A DNA stretch of 64,000 bases from Thermoplasmatota archaeon (lineage in GTDB: Archaea; Thermoplasmatota; E2; DHVEG-1): contig JAFGFQ010000009.1 of NCBI GenBank assembly GCA_016930995.1, positions 29,153 through 93,152 of the forward strand, written 5' to 3'. Shown piece by piece: positions 55,330 through 62,938 of the stretch (position 1 is its first letter; the number at the start of each line of letters is the position of its first letter). The translations under genes were made by a program, and so were the position numbers. Under the pieces are notes generated by a model, which worked only from the letters and a program-made list of their open reading frames with translations, searched no databases and was not told the DNA's origin.

Positions 55330-56265
55330 TTACATCACGATATGAATATCGAGTTTCTGTGCAAGTTCTTTGTAACGATTTCGAATCGTTACCTCGGTAA
55401 CCCCAGCAATCTCTGCAACTTCTCGCTGTGTTCTGCGTTCACCGCAGAGAACGGATGAAATATATAAAGATGCAGCAGCAAGTCCAGTGGGGCCTCGTCC
55501 GCTCGTAAGTTCCTGATTTACTGCATGCCCAAGAATTTCTAGTGTCTTCGTTTGAACGATGCTGCTGAGTTTTAACTCGCTGCAGAATCGTGAGATATAA
55601 TCTTTCGGTGTTGTTGGCATTAATTTTAATTCGAGTTCTCGGGAAATATATCGATAATTTCTACCAATCTCTTTTCGTGGCATTTGCGCAATATTACTGA
55701 TTTCGTCTAATGTCCGTGGTACATGGCATTGCCGGCATGCTGCATATAATGAAGCAGCGGTTACTCCTTGGATGCTGCGTCCCCGGACTAAATTTTTTAA
55801 TGCTGCTTTTCGATAAATCATTGCTGCGGTTTCTCGTACTGTTCTTGGAAGGCCCATTGAAGAGGCGAGCCGGTCGATCCCTGAAAGAGCAGACGCTAAA
55901 TTTCGTTCGGTTGCATCGCTGATGCGAACACGCCGCTGCCATTTTCGTAATCGATATAATTGTGCCCGATTTTTTGTTGGAATTGATTTCCCATATGCAT
56001 CTCTGTTCGTCCACCCTATTGTTGTACTAAGTCCTTTATCGTGGATTGTATAGGTCATCGGAGATCCAGTTCGGGATCGTTTCTCCCGCTGCTCGTTATC
56101 AAATGCACGCCATTCCGGGCCATGGTCAATGATATCTTCATCGACAACAAGTCCACATTTAGAACAGACCAATTCAGCCCGAGAATAATCCTTACAAAGA
56201 TGTCCGCTCCCACATTCGGGACAACAGAGAATTTCCTCAATTTTTTGTCTTTCTTTTTTTACCAA
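55330..56265 (-). CDS. tfb: Transcription initiation factor TFB
   Basis: 311 residues. N-terminal zinc ribbon (Cys15, Cys18, Cys34, Cys37 in [10 protein letters not shown] and [10 protein letters not shown]), B-finger region ([20 protein letters not shown]) and two cyclin repeats ending in [20 protein letters not shown]. It recruits RNA polymerase at TATA/BRE promoters. The start is TTG at 56265, with GGAGGT nine bases upstream; an ATG in the leader belongs to another frame. The mRNA leader is about 170 nt and shares its first 70 nt with the cold-shock gene. Confidence 0.95.
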   Translation of the reverse strand: MVKKERQKIEEILCCPECGSGHLCKDYSRAELVCSKCGLVVDEDIIDHGPEWRAFDNEQREKRSRTGSPMTYTIHDKGLSTTIGWTNRDAYGKSIPTKNRAQLYRLRKWQRRVRISDATERNLASALSGIDRLASSMGLPRTVRETAAMIYRKAALKNLVRGRSIQGVTAASLYAACRQCHVPRTLDEISNIAQMPRKEIGRNYRYISRELELKLMPTTPKDYISRFCSELKLSSIVQTKTLEILGHAVNQELTSGRGPTGLAAASLYISSVLCGERRTQREVAEIAGVTEVTIRNRYKELAQKLDIHIVM

Positions 56266-56665
56266 AATACATTAACCTCCGCATTTTGTTTTTGAGAAAT
56301 TTATCATGTAATCGTTCCCTTGTTCATGTTTTTTATCCGTTCAGTCGTACGTTTTACGACTGCAACGAAAGAACAAAAATAAAAAATCTCAAACGTTCGA
56401 TTCAACGAAAATATGAAACTCTTATCTCTATTCCTTTTATATAGATATATGGATTTCTGGCCTTTATATTGTTTTGTATCACACGACTAGGTCCAGAGGA
56501 TAAGTGTCGGTGACAAAGGAGAAAAACACAATTGTTTACAAAAATTGAAGAGAGAAGATCACACTTATGAAGGATTATTCCGTCTTTTTTATATTTTTTT
56601 TAAAAAAGGAGATATATTTTAATATAACAGATATATCATAATAATAGTATAGCAGTCTTGATTAT
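56266..56665. other. Leader of tfb and divergent promoter region
   Basis: Minus strand: TATA box near 56463-56470, transcription start near 56438, leader 56266-56438 including the conserved element (56368-56438), a hairpin at 56342-56362 (arms CAGTCGTA and TACGACTG) and GGAGGT at 56275-56280. Plus strand: A/T-rich promoter for the phosphoesterase at 56666. No gene. Confidence 0.6.
56368..56438 (-). promoter_or_regulatory. Leader element shared with csp: copy at tfb
   Basis: A 71-nt block, close to 55147-55219. On minus it begins AAAAGGAATAGAGATAAGAG, then the palindromic ATCGAACGTTTGA-like core and a T-rich end with TTTTGTTCTTTCG. It starts at the predicted +1. Confidence 0.75.
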
Positions 56666-58993
56666 ATGAAAAAAAACATTTGTGAAAGAATCTTTTGTAC
56701 GACGATAGTCGTTTTACTGGTATGCACAGCAACACCAAAATATACACATGCGAAGACAATAGAGGATATTGCCGAAGTGAGTCATAGACTGTACTTCGAA
56801 TCCCTCGAGGCAGGTATACAGGAAAACGAGGGAAATAAAAGTAATGTACCTCAGAAATCACAAATAAGTTTTGCAGTATTTACCGATACCCATATCGGAG
56901 TGAGATATCAAAATCCTCTGTACAGTTCCGCTGACCATCTCGATGCATTAGGGGAAGATTTAGTCGATTCAACAAATCAGCTTGACTTTGCCCTGCATCT
57001 TGGGGATATTGTCCATCATACGACCGCTCAGGTGAACGGTATCGGTTTACCTTGGTTCGTCAATCAATACAAGAACAATTTCAAGGCCTATCTCGTATCC
57101 CATGTCCATTTGCCATTCTACTGTGTAATCGGGAACCATGATGTGAATGATTATCAAATGAACAGAGATGATCCGCACAATCTCACAAAATCTATTCTTG
57201 ATGAACTCAGCATGAATAGCCCTGTCTATGCGATGATGCGGGATGGAATACTTTTTCTTACCGTGCCTGAGCTTGGATGCATCACCTGGACGCACCCTGT
57301 CGAATATGAATGGCTGGAGTATATGACAAGCCAATATCCAAATGCGACAACGATTATGTTCTCTCATCAAGCAATAGAAGACACCACTGGATCTCTGCGG
57401 GATGAGGCATACCGGGGAAAACAAGATATGGATTGGTGGGCGACATTTTTCCAGAAGAACCCACAGATTAAACTGTGGATCCATGGTCACAATCATTATC
57501 TCGACTGGTACCTCAGTAACCAGAGCACAGGGAGGAATTATTCCGTTCGAGTATTCGGACATGAAATGGCGTTTTCTGCCCCTTATCCACAAATGTATTG
57601 GGACTTGGGTCAAAAGCTGGATCACCTTATCATCTACAACGTTTCATCCACCGGTATTAGTACAGCATCATGGGAGAACAATGGTGCCGACGGACACTGG
57701 GTTTCAGACTATGTGCATTCATGGAATATCCCAACATCATTTGACTCTCATGCGCAGAATTGGTATTCGTTTCCGGTGTTCCTGCAGGATAACGAAACCC
57801 AGCTAACCGACATGAAAGTGTTTTCCCCTAATATCACACTTCAACTCATCGGCACAGTACCTATGGAACTCTTCTTTGATGCACAGATGGAATCACCCAG
57901 TGGTTGGGCAAATGAAACTGTTCTTGGATTTGGCAATGACACATCAGCAAACGTTGAATGGATTAAACCAGGTATGCGAGTCCATGGACCTAGCCAGCTT
58001 ACATTCCCTGAGAAGTATCCGCATCACACCCATCTCCAAGAAGACGGTCGGAGCGGCCAGCCGTATCATTCGTTCCCCATGGGGACGATTTGTGCTGCGG
58101 TTCCCGGCCAAACATACAATTTTACTATCACGGGTCGGTGTTCCTCAGGAATGGCCCCGTTCAGAATGAACGTCAGTTGCTGTGATTGGGAAACAAAATC
58201 GCAGTATAGCGTGCTGCCAGGAAGCGAACAGCAGGTCTTTGCCTATACATTCGGACAAACCAATGAAACACTCTTTGGGTCATACACCGTTCCAAACAAT
58301 AGAAATGCATGGTTCCTCCAGGGAACATTAGATTTCCTTAACGCAACGCAGTACGATGTCTCCTCTTTCAGCGTGAAACGTCAGCGCACGAGTGATACAA
58401 CCGATGATTTTCATTTGTATCTGAGTGGGCATTGGTATAATGCTTCAGGGTCGCTCATGAAAAATGAACAAGTGAATTTCACGGTTGATCCGATACACCT
58501 CTGTGACTGGGATGGCGTCATGAATTTTACCGCGTGTATCAATGGGAACCGCTATGGGATGGTCAATCTGATGTATCATGAACCAATCTTGATGGGAATG
58601 AATGCACGGTTCCGAATAAACAGCAAAACAGATACAATATATAATCTGAGTCTGACAAAGACCCTGACACGTACTTCATCAATTGATATGGTGCTGTGGC
58701 ATTCAAAGATGTTTCAGCGATTTCCTTATTTCATTGAGTTGTTCTATCGGTTTTTGATGAAAGGCGTTACAGGATATATCCTAAAGGTCGTATTGGAAAA
58801 ACTTATTCCAGACCTTCCTGCGACTTTTTCGATGGTTCCCTTCAGCACCAAACCGCTGTATGCAGAAGTGAATGTTACGGCAGTCGATGGGTCTGGTGCA
58901 AAGCATGAAAGTATGAATGGGAATATATGGTGGACATCCAACTGTCCAAGTACTGAGAGTCGTTTTGTTAAGGTGACCGTACCTACAAGCTAG
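56666..58993 (+). CDS. Secreted calcineurin-like phosphoesterase with large C-terminal region
   Basis: 775 residues. Signal peptide (MKKNICERIFCTTIVVLLVC, about 1-29). Metal motifs: Asp74/His76 (FTDTHIG), Asp114 (HLGDIVHH), Asn157/His158 (VIGNHDV), MFSHQ and WIHGHNHYLD (about 270). The remaining about 400 residues are beta-rich and not recognised; they include SSGMAPFRMNVSCC-like Cys pairs and an apparent carbohydrate-binding-like stretch, which is only a guess. Probably acts on extracellular phosphate esters or nucleotides. Confidence 0.85.
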   Translation: MKKNICERIFCTTIVVLLVCTATPKYTHAKTIEDIAEVSHRLYFESLEAGIQENEGNKSNVPQKSQISFAVFTDTHIGVRYQNPLYSSADHLDALGEDLVDSTNQLDFALHLGDIVHHTTAQVNGIGLPWFVNQYKNNFKAYLVSHVHLPFYCVIGNHDVNDYQMNRDDPHNLTKSILDELSMNSPVYAMMRDGILFLTVPELGCITWTHPVEYEWLEYMTSQYPNATTIMFSHQAIEDTTGSLRDEAYRGKQDMDWWATFFQKNPQIKLWIHGHNHYLDWYLSNQSTGRNYSVRVFGHEMAFSAPYPQMYWDLGQKLDHLIIYNVSSTGISTASWENNGADGHWVSDYVHSWNIPTSFDSHAQNWYSFPVFLQDNETQLTDMKVFSPNITLQLIGTVPMELFFDAQMESPSGWANETVLGFGNDTSANVEWIKPGMRVHGPSQLTFPEKYPHHTHLQEDGRSGQPYHSFPMGTICAAVPGQTYNFTITGRCSSGMAPFRMNVSCCDWETKSQYSVLPGSEQQVFAYTFGQTNETLFGSYTVPNNRNAWFLQGTLDFLNATQYDVSSFSVKRQRTSDTTDDFHLYLSGHWYNASGSLMKNEQVNFTVDPIHLCDWDGVMNFTACINGNRYGMVNLMYHEPILMGMNARFRINSKTDTIYNLSLTKTLTRTSSIDMVLWHSKMFQRFPYFIELFYRFLMKGVTGYILKVVLEKLIPDLPATFSMVPFSTKPLYAEVNVTAVDGSGAKHESMNGNIWWTSNCPSTESRFVKVTVPTS

Positions 58994-59141
58994 CAATGAA
59001 AATTATTTTCTTTATATTTGTAAAAAATATCCCTCGATGAATCATCTGTGAATTTGTTGATAATATCCCTGTAAACACATCAGTCAGAGTGTGAATATGT
59101 AACATCATCTTTAAATATTCATCAAATATTATATAAAAAAT

Positions 59142-60596
59142 ATGAGATCGAGGAAGAAAAAAAATTATTCAAAAAACATGATTTTCTGTATCCTCCTTTG
59201 TATCGTGTCTGTAGCAATCATCACCCCTGTTCAATCCTTCCAAGAACACGCATCACAGTGTTCTTCTCTTATGCTTTCTCAGTCAAGTGTGATTATCATC
59301 CCTGATGATTATCCGACAATCCAAGAAGGAATTGATAACGCAGACTCCGGTGATACGATTTTTGTCCGATCAGGGGTGTACAAAGAAAGTATTGTCATAT
59401 CAACAGAAAACCTTTCCCTCGTAGGCGAAAACAAACTCGATACAGTTATCGATATTAACAATTCTTCCTCAGATGCAGTAGGTATTAAAGCCGAGGGGGT
59501 CACGCTGCAAGGTTTTACCATAACACATGCACGCAGTAACGACGCTCTTATATGGAATCAATCCGGGATTGCGATTTTCACTTCGAACGTAACAGTGAGA
59601 GATACCATTATCTCAGACAACCGACTCGGTATACTGTCTTATACGACAGCCTATAACCTGACTATCTGCGATAATATGTTTTTTTATGATGGGTTTTTCC
59701 CAGGGTGCTATCTTCAGAATATTGACGGGCACTATCAAGGTACAGAGAATATCCCACTCGCATGTTTAACGTTGAATGTGTCGAATAATACCATCAACGG
59801 AAAACCCCTCTACTATCTGCAAAACATACATGATTCTATCATAGAAGACGACATAGGTCAGGTTGTACTTATCAACTGCACAAACATCACGGTTCGAAAT
59901 GTAGCGTTTTTAAAAAACGACTTTTCCGTGCTGCTGTATTACTGTAATAATTGTATCGTTGAAAATATAACCATCCTTGATTCCGATGGCGAACTTATCT
60001 TATTTTTTTCTGAGAATACAACGATTCAATACAACAGAATCAATGAGTCAATGGTTGGAATTTGTTTTGATCTTGGAGCAAAAAACAATATCGCCCGGTA
60101 TAATGAACTCTATGACTGCCGGGAAGGGATTTCGATTATTACCCTCTGCAGTGGAAACAAAGTATACGGGAATATATTGTATCAGAACGATTACGGGGTA
60201 CGGATTTCTTCGTATACAAAAAATGCACCTGCTCATGATAATGAAATCTATGAAAATGAAGTGTTGAACAATAAATATGGGATAGTATTATCGACATCTT
60301 TCCGGGATCCTTTGTGTTATACATACAATAATACAATCTTTAATAACACCATTAAGAAGAATTTCATCGGAATCGAGTTATATTCAACAGAGGGAAACAC
60401 GATAACACATAATATTTTTCAAAAAAATGTACTCTCAGCCTTCTTTGTTAATTGCTCTCAAAACAATTGGAACAACAACTATTGGAATCGTCCGAGAATT
60501 TTACCAAAACCAATCATAGGAGTTAAACTGGTTGGGAGCCTGCCGATACCAACAGTCAACTTCGATTGGCATCCTGCTCGATTCATAGATCATTGA
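59142..60596 (+). CDS. Secreted NosD-like right-handed beta-helix protein
   Basis: 484 residues with a signal peptide (about 1-31, IFCILLCIVSVAIITPVQ). SVIIIPDDYPTIQEGIDNAD and GDTIFVRSGVYKESIVI are the classic start of NosD/pectate-lyase-like beta-helices, followed by many rungs of about 22 residues (IIVSENRLG-like, NNTINGKPLYY, NITVRNVAF). Such proteins bind polysaccharides or metals at the cell surface. The start and the end (IPTVNFDWHPARF) are usual. No catalytic motif was identified. Confidence 0.83.
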   Translation: MRSRKKKNYSKNMIFCILLCIVSVAIITPVQSFQEHASQCSSLMLSQSSVIIIPDDYPTIQEGIDNADSGDTIFVRSGVYKESIVISTENLSLVGENKLDTVIDINNSSSDAVGIKAEGVTLQGFTITHARSNDALIWNQSGIAIFTSNVTVRDTIISDNRLGILSYTTAYNLTICDNMFFYDGFFPGCYLQNIDGHYQGTENIPLACLTLNVSNNTINGKPLYYLQNIHDSIIEDDIGQVVLINCTNITVRNVAFLKNDFSVLLYYCNNCIVENITILDSDGELILFFSENTTIQYNRINESMVGICFDLGAKNNIARYNELYDCREGISIITLCSGNKVYGNILYQNDYGVRISSYTKNAPAHDNEIYENEVLNNKYGIVLSTSFRDPLCYTYNNTIFNNTIKKNFIGIELYSTEGNTITHNIFQKNVLSAFFVNCSQNNWNNNYWNRPRILPKPIIGVKLVGSLPIPTVNFDWHPARFIDH

Positions 60597-60610
60597 ATCA
60601 AAGAAAAATA

Positions 60611-60674
60611 GTAGCTATAATCCTCTTTACCAATGGAGAAAAATCATATCGTATCAAGAGAGTGAGAGAGACAG
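60611..60674 (+). repeat. Cassette-boundary repeat, copy 0 (degenerate)
   Basis: Contains CCTCTTT (60622-60628), six bases, GGAGAAAAA (60635-60643) and GACAGA (60669-60674). The first part is diverged. Lies between the NosD gene and imm5. Confidence 0.5.
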
Positions 60675-60974
60675 ATAACACGATGATGAAGAAAGATGAA
60701 CATGCCTTCGAATTCAGCATATCTATTAAACATTGCAGTGAGCAGAAGAACGCGGGTATAATCGTACTGTTGAACAACTATCGTCAACGCTGATTGGGGG
60801 GTTATTCCTGCATCTGATCTAAGAACCGTACGTTCAATCCTTCAAACCATAGACGTTGACTATGACAATGACGCATGTACCTATAGTATAGCAATATACA
60901 AGAATCAAGAGGGACTATCAGGGTAACAGGCATTGGAGAAATATCGAATCGTACCTTTTGTGAAAGAGGAAAAA
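60675..60974. other. Gap before imm5, possible coding remnant
   Basis: No supported gene. A frame at 60783-60926 reads protein-like text (DWGVIPASDLRTVRSILQ, then TIDVDYDNDACTYSIAIY) without a start codon, which could be the decayed remains of a gene. ATG 60681 starts a 37-codon frame of no clear family. Ribosome-binding site GAGGA lies just before the imm5 ATG. Confidence 0.2.
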
Positions 60975-61439
60975 ATGCGAGACACGCGATTTGTTGCTGA
61001 ACATCGGGGAGGACCTCTAAAAAAGAAACAGCACTATCAGTTAATTCAATGGGCTTGTGACTGCGCAGAGCATGTCTTGCCTCTGTTTGGGAAGAAAACG
61101 GATGAAAGACTAAAAAACGCATTGGTTGTAGCTTACGAGTGGAAAGCAGGAAACGCTTCAACGGGTAAGGCAAGAAAAGCATCTGTCGATGCTCATGCCG
61201 TTGCCCGTGAATCTTCAAATCGCACAGGAATTGCTGTAGCTCGTTCTGTGGGACATGCTGTTGCCACCGCCCATATGGCAGACCATTCGTTAGGTGCAGC
61301 GTGGTATGCATTGAAAGCCGTGAAATCTGCAGGAAAAACAATAGATGAAGAAAAGAAATGGCAAGATGAGCAACTACCATCAGAAATCAAGCAGCTTGTC
61401 CTGTCTGCACGATCGAATAAAAAATTTTTTATAAAATAG
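60975..61439 (+). CDS. Imm-5-like putative immunity protein
   Basis: 154 residues from ATG 60975 (RBS GAGGA just upstream; an in-frame TTG at 60933 is weaker). MRDTRFVAEHRGGPLKKKQH, CDCAEHVLPLFGKKTDERL, EWKAGNASTGKARKAS and VARSVGHAVATAHMADHSLG follow the Imm-5 family pattern, an all-helical domain that protects polymorphic-toxin producers. No matching toxin is in the window. Cassette lies between repeat copies 0 and 1. Confidence 0.72.
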   Translation: MRDTRFVAEHRGGPLKKKQHYQLIQWACDCAEHVLPLFGKKTDERLKNALVVAYEWKAGNASTGKARKASVDAHAVARESSNRTGIAVARSVGHAVATAHMADHSLGAAWYALKAVKSAGKTIDEEKKWQDEQLPSEIKQLVLSARSNKKFFIK

Positions 61440-61470
61440 TATAGAGAAAAAGTAAAGATATTGAAATATG

Positions 61471-61554
61471 CTGGAGAGAGACCGCAAGCCTCTTTCTAAC
61501 AGGAGAAAAACGTCATTATTTATGAATTTATATGACAGAAGAAAAAAACTGATA
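61471..61554 (+). repeat. Cassette-boundary repeat, copy 1
   Basis: GCTGGAGAGAGACCGCAAG then CCTCTTT, six bases, GGAGAAAAA (61502-61510), 23 bases, GACAGAAGA (61534-61542) and CTGATA (61549-61554). It ends about ten bases before the relBE TATA stretch. Confidence 0.8.
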
Positions 61555-61574
61555 GAAAGCTATTTATACCATGG

Positions 61575-61588
61575 TATACCTAGGTATA
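61575..61588. promoter_or_regulatory. Operator palindrome of relBE
   Basis: TATACCTAGGTATA is a perfect 14-bp palindrome within overlapping GGTATACCTA repeats, between TATTTATA (61561-61568) and ATG 61601. Typical of autoregulated toxin-antitoxin promoters. Confidence 0.6.
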
Positions 61589-61600
61589 CCTAGGTGTACT

Positions 61601-61840
61601 ATGGGTACGACGACCATAAAAATTCAAAATGATACGAAATCCCAAATAGATCAATTTCGCGAATACAAAAACGAAAGCTACGATGAGGTTATCAAAAAAC
61701 TTATCTTTATTGTAAAAAACCTGAAAAAAGAACCAGAACTGAGCAAGGAAACTATAAAAGCGATTGAAGCTGCGAGAGAACGCATTAAAAAAGGACATTT
61801 CGTCAGCGAGGAAGAAGCCAAATATCGACTGGGGCTTTAA
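61601..61840 (+). CDS. RelB-type antitoxin
   Basis: 79 residues from ATG 61601. The N-terminus TTTIKIQNDTKSQIDQFREY is a ribbon-helix-helix-like DNA-binding fold; ESYDEVIKKLIFIVKNLKKE follows, and the C-terminus (KKGHFVSEEEAKYRLG) is the toxin-binding arm often seen with RelE-like toxins. Stop and toxin start are three bases apart. An in-frame ATG at 61572 overlaps the operator and is less likely. Confidence 0.8.
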   Translation: MGTTTIKIQNDTKSQIDQFREYKNESYDEVIKKLIFIVKNLKKEPELSKETIKAIEAARERIKKGHFVSEEEAKYRLGL

Positions 61841-61843
61841 TGA

Positions 61844-62095
61844 ATGTATTCAGTCATTTATGACTATGTAGCTTTACAAGATTTAGGAAAATTAGAAAAG
61901 AAATTCAGAAAAAGAATTTTTGAAAAAATTCATTCGACAAAAGAAAATCCATTTCATTATTTTGAAAAATTAACTGCCAGAGGTGAATACAAATTAAGAG
62001 TTGGAGATTATCGAGTTATTGTAGATATTGATGAAAAGACAAAAAGGATCTTTGTTCTCTTTGTTGATCATAGAAAAAATGTCTACAAAAAATAG
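61844..62095 (+). CDS. RelE/ParE-family toxin
   Basis: 83 residues. MYSVIYDYVALQDLGKLEKK, then FRKRIFEKIHSTKENPFHYF, and the conserved C-terminal half GEYKLRVGDYRVIVDIDEKT with VLFVDHRKNVYKK match RelE-fold ribosome-dependent mRNA interferases. The GEYKLRVGDYRV block and final KNVY are characteristic. Partner of the upstream antitoxin. The cassette is bounded by repeat copies 1 and 2. Confidence 0.88.
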   Translation: MYSVIYDYVALQDLGKLEKKFRKRIFEKIHSTKENPFHYFEKLTARGEYKLRVGDYRVIVDIDEKTKRIFVLFVDHRKNVYKK

Positions 62096-62106
62096 TAATT
62101 TATTAG

Positions 62107-62198
62107 GTGCTGGGTATAGGCTGTAAGCCTCTTTTCAAGAGGAGAAAATTCGAATTTTTAAGAAATAGTGTGGTAGAAGAAACAACGAAAAATTGATA
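62107..62198 (+). repeat. Cassette-boundary repeat, copy 2
   Basis: GTGCTGGGTATAGG, an AGGCTGTAAGCCT hairpin-like core, CCTCTTT, six bases, GGAGAAAAT, 23 bases, GTAGAAGA and TTGATA (62193-62198). CCTCTT and AAGAGG inside it are complementary. It lies downstream of relE and faces the ends of the reversed HicBA genes. Confidence 0.85.
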
Positions 62199-62230
62199 AT
62201 TTTTGAGAGGTAAATTGATTGAATAATTAT

Positions 62231-62464
62231 TTATTTGTTCAATATATCTAAAAATTCATCTCTACTGATTTTTGCTTGTCGTAATATTGCTAGTAAGGTT
62301 CCTGTTTCCAATTCATCATGGAGTGGAACAACACAGCCAACTTTTCCTTGTTTTGTTTCTTTGATCAACATTACATGGCTACCTTTCTGTCGAACCTTCT
62401 TAAAACCAAACAAAACAAGAATTTTGATCAGTTCACGCCCTGATAGCCTTGGAAGCTTTACCAT
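62231..62464 (-). CDS. hicA: HicA toxin
   Basis: 77 residues from ATG 62464. VKLPRLSGRELIKILVLFGF, then KGSHVMLIKE with the catalytic His, and VVPLHDELETGTLLAILRQA match the HicA double-stranded-RNA-binding-fold mRNA interferase. A GAGGT ribosome-binding site sits in a palindrome (62466-62478, TGAGGT and ACCTCA) within the end of hicB, which the toxin gene overlaps by 32 bases. Confidence 0.87.
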   Translation of the reverse strand: MVKLPRLSGRELIKILVLFGFKKVRQKGSHVMLIKETKQGKVGCVVPLHDELETGTLLAILRQAKISRDEFLDILNK

Positions 62465-62666
62465 ATGAGGTGACCTCAAAAAATGAAACAAAAGGTTTCG
62501 ATGTTTTTTTCAGTGGGAATTCTTCTAAAAAAAGTTCTGTTGCTTCCTTTAAATTTTCAATAGCTTCCTCGATTGTTTTACCTTGAGAAACAGTACCAAC
62601 TTCAGGACATTCAGCAACATAATATTTTTTTTCTTTATGAACAACCACACTAAATATTTCACCCAT
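62433..62666 (-). CDS. hicB: HicB antitoxin
   Basis: 77 residues. EIFSVVVHKEKKYYVAECPE, GTVSQGKTIEEAIENLKEAT and ELFLEEFP are the partial-RNase-H HicB fold. No separate helix-turn-helix is seen in the last 25 residues, so DNA binding may be absent or by ribbon-type contacts. The antitoxin precedes the toxin on the minus strand, opposite to relBE and fic. The cassette lies between repeat copies 2 and 3. Confidence 0.87.
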   Translation of the reverse strand: MGEIFSVVVHKEKKYYVAECPEVGTVSQGKTIEEAIENLKEATELFLEEFPLKKTSKPFVSFFEVTSYGKASKAIRA

Positions 62667-62737
62667 ACGAATATAATAGATAAAGACGGTATTTAATCTT
62701 TCTTATTTAGTATCCTTGTATTTTTGTTATAATTCAG
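62667..62737. other. hicBA promoter region
   Basis: AT-rich 71 bases with A/T boxes for the minus-strand hicBA. Nothing else seen. Confidence 0.3.
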
Positions 62738-62828
62738 GTGCTGGGTGTAGGCCGTAAGCCTCTTTGCAACAGCAGAAAAAGACATATATTTTATAATTTT
62801 CGTGACAGAAGATACAGAAAATCTGATA
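62738..62828 (+). repeat. Cassette-boundary repeat, copy 3
   Basis: GTGCTGGGTGTAGG, GCCGTAAGCCTCTTT, six bases, GCAGAAAAA (62772-62780), 23 bases, GACAGAAGA (62814-62822) and CTGATA (62823-62828). The same spacing of boxes as copies 1 and 2. The first 28 bases are identical to copy 4. It leads directly into the fic promoter stretch (TTTATTTATAAAGG). Confidence 0.85.
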
Positions 62829-62848
62829 TTTATTTATAAAGGGGATTA

Positions 62849-62938
62849 ATGATTCGTGCCATATCTGTAAAAAAAGTAGGGACTTTTGCTGCCCAATTTG
62901 TAAAAATATATAAACTAGTAATGCATACTCTTGTCTAA
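62849..62938 (+). CDS. Short upstream frame coupled to fic (29 codons)
   Basis: ATG 62849 with AAAGGGG just upstream, and stop TAA sharing TAATG with the fic start. Peptide starts MIRAISVKKVGTFAAQF. It could be a leader peptide coupling fic translation or a chance frame. In another frame, the same DNA reads a CHICKKSRDFCCPICKN zinc-finger-like pattern lacking a start codon. Confidence 0.3.
   Translation: MIRAISVKKVGTFAAQFVKIYKLVMHTLV

Noticed and set aside
60681..60793. 37-codon frame from ATG 60681
   Set aside because: No family, no clear promoter, overlaps the degenerate repeat region; not called as a gene.
60783..60926. Protein-like frame without a start codon
   Set aside because: Too short and without a start or a match; kept only as a possible remnant.
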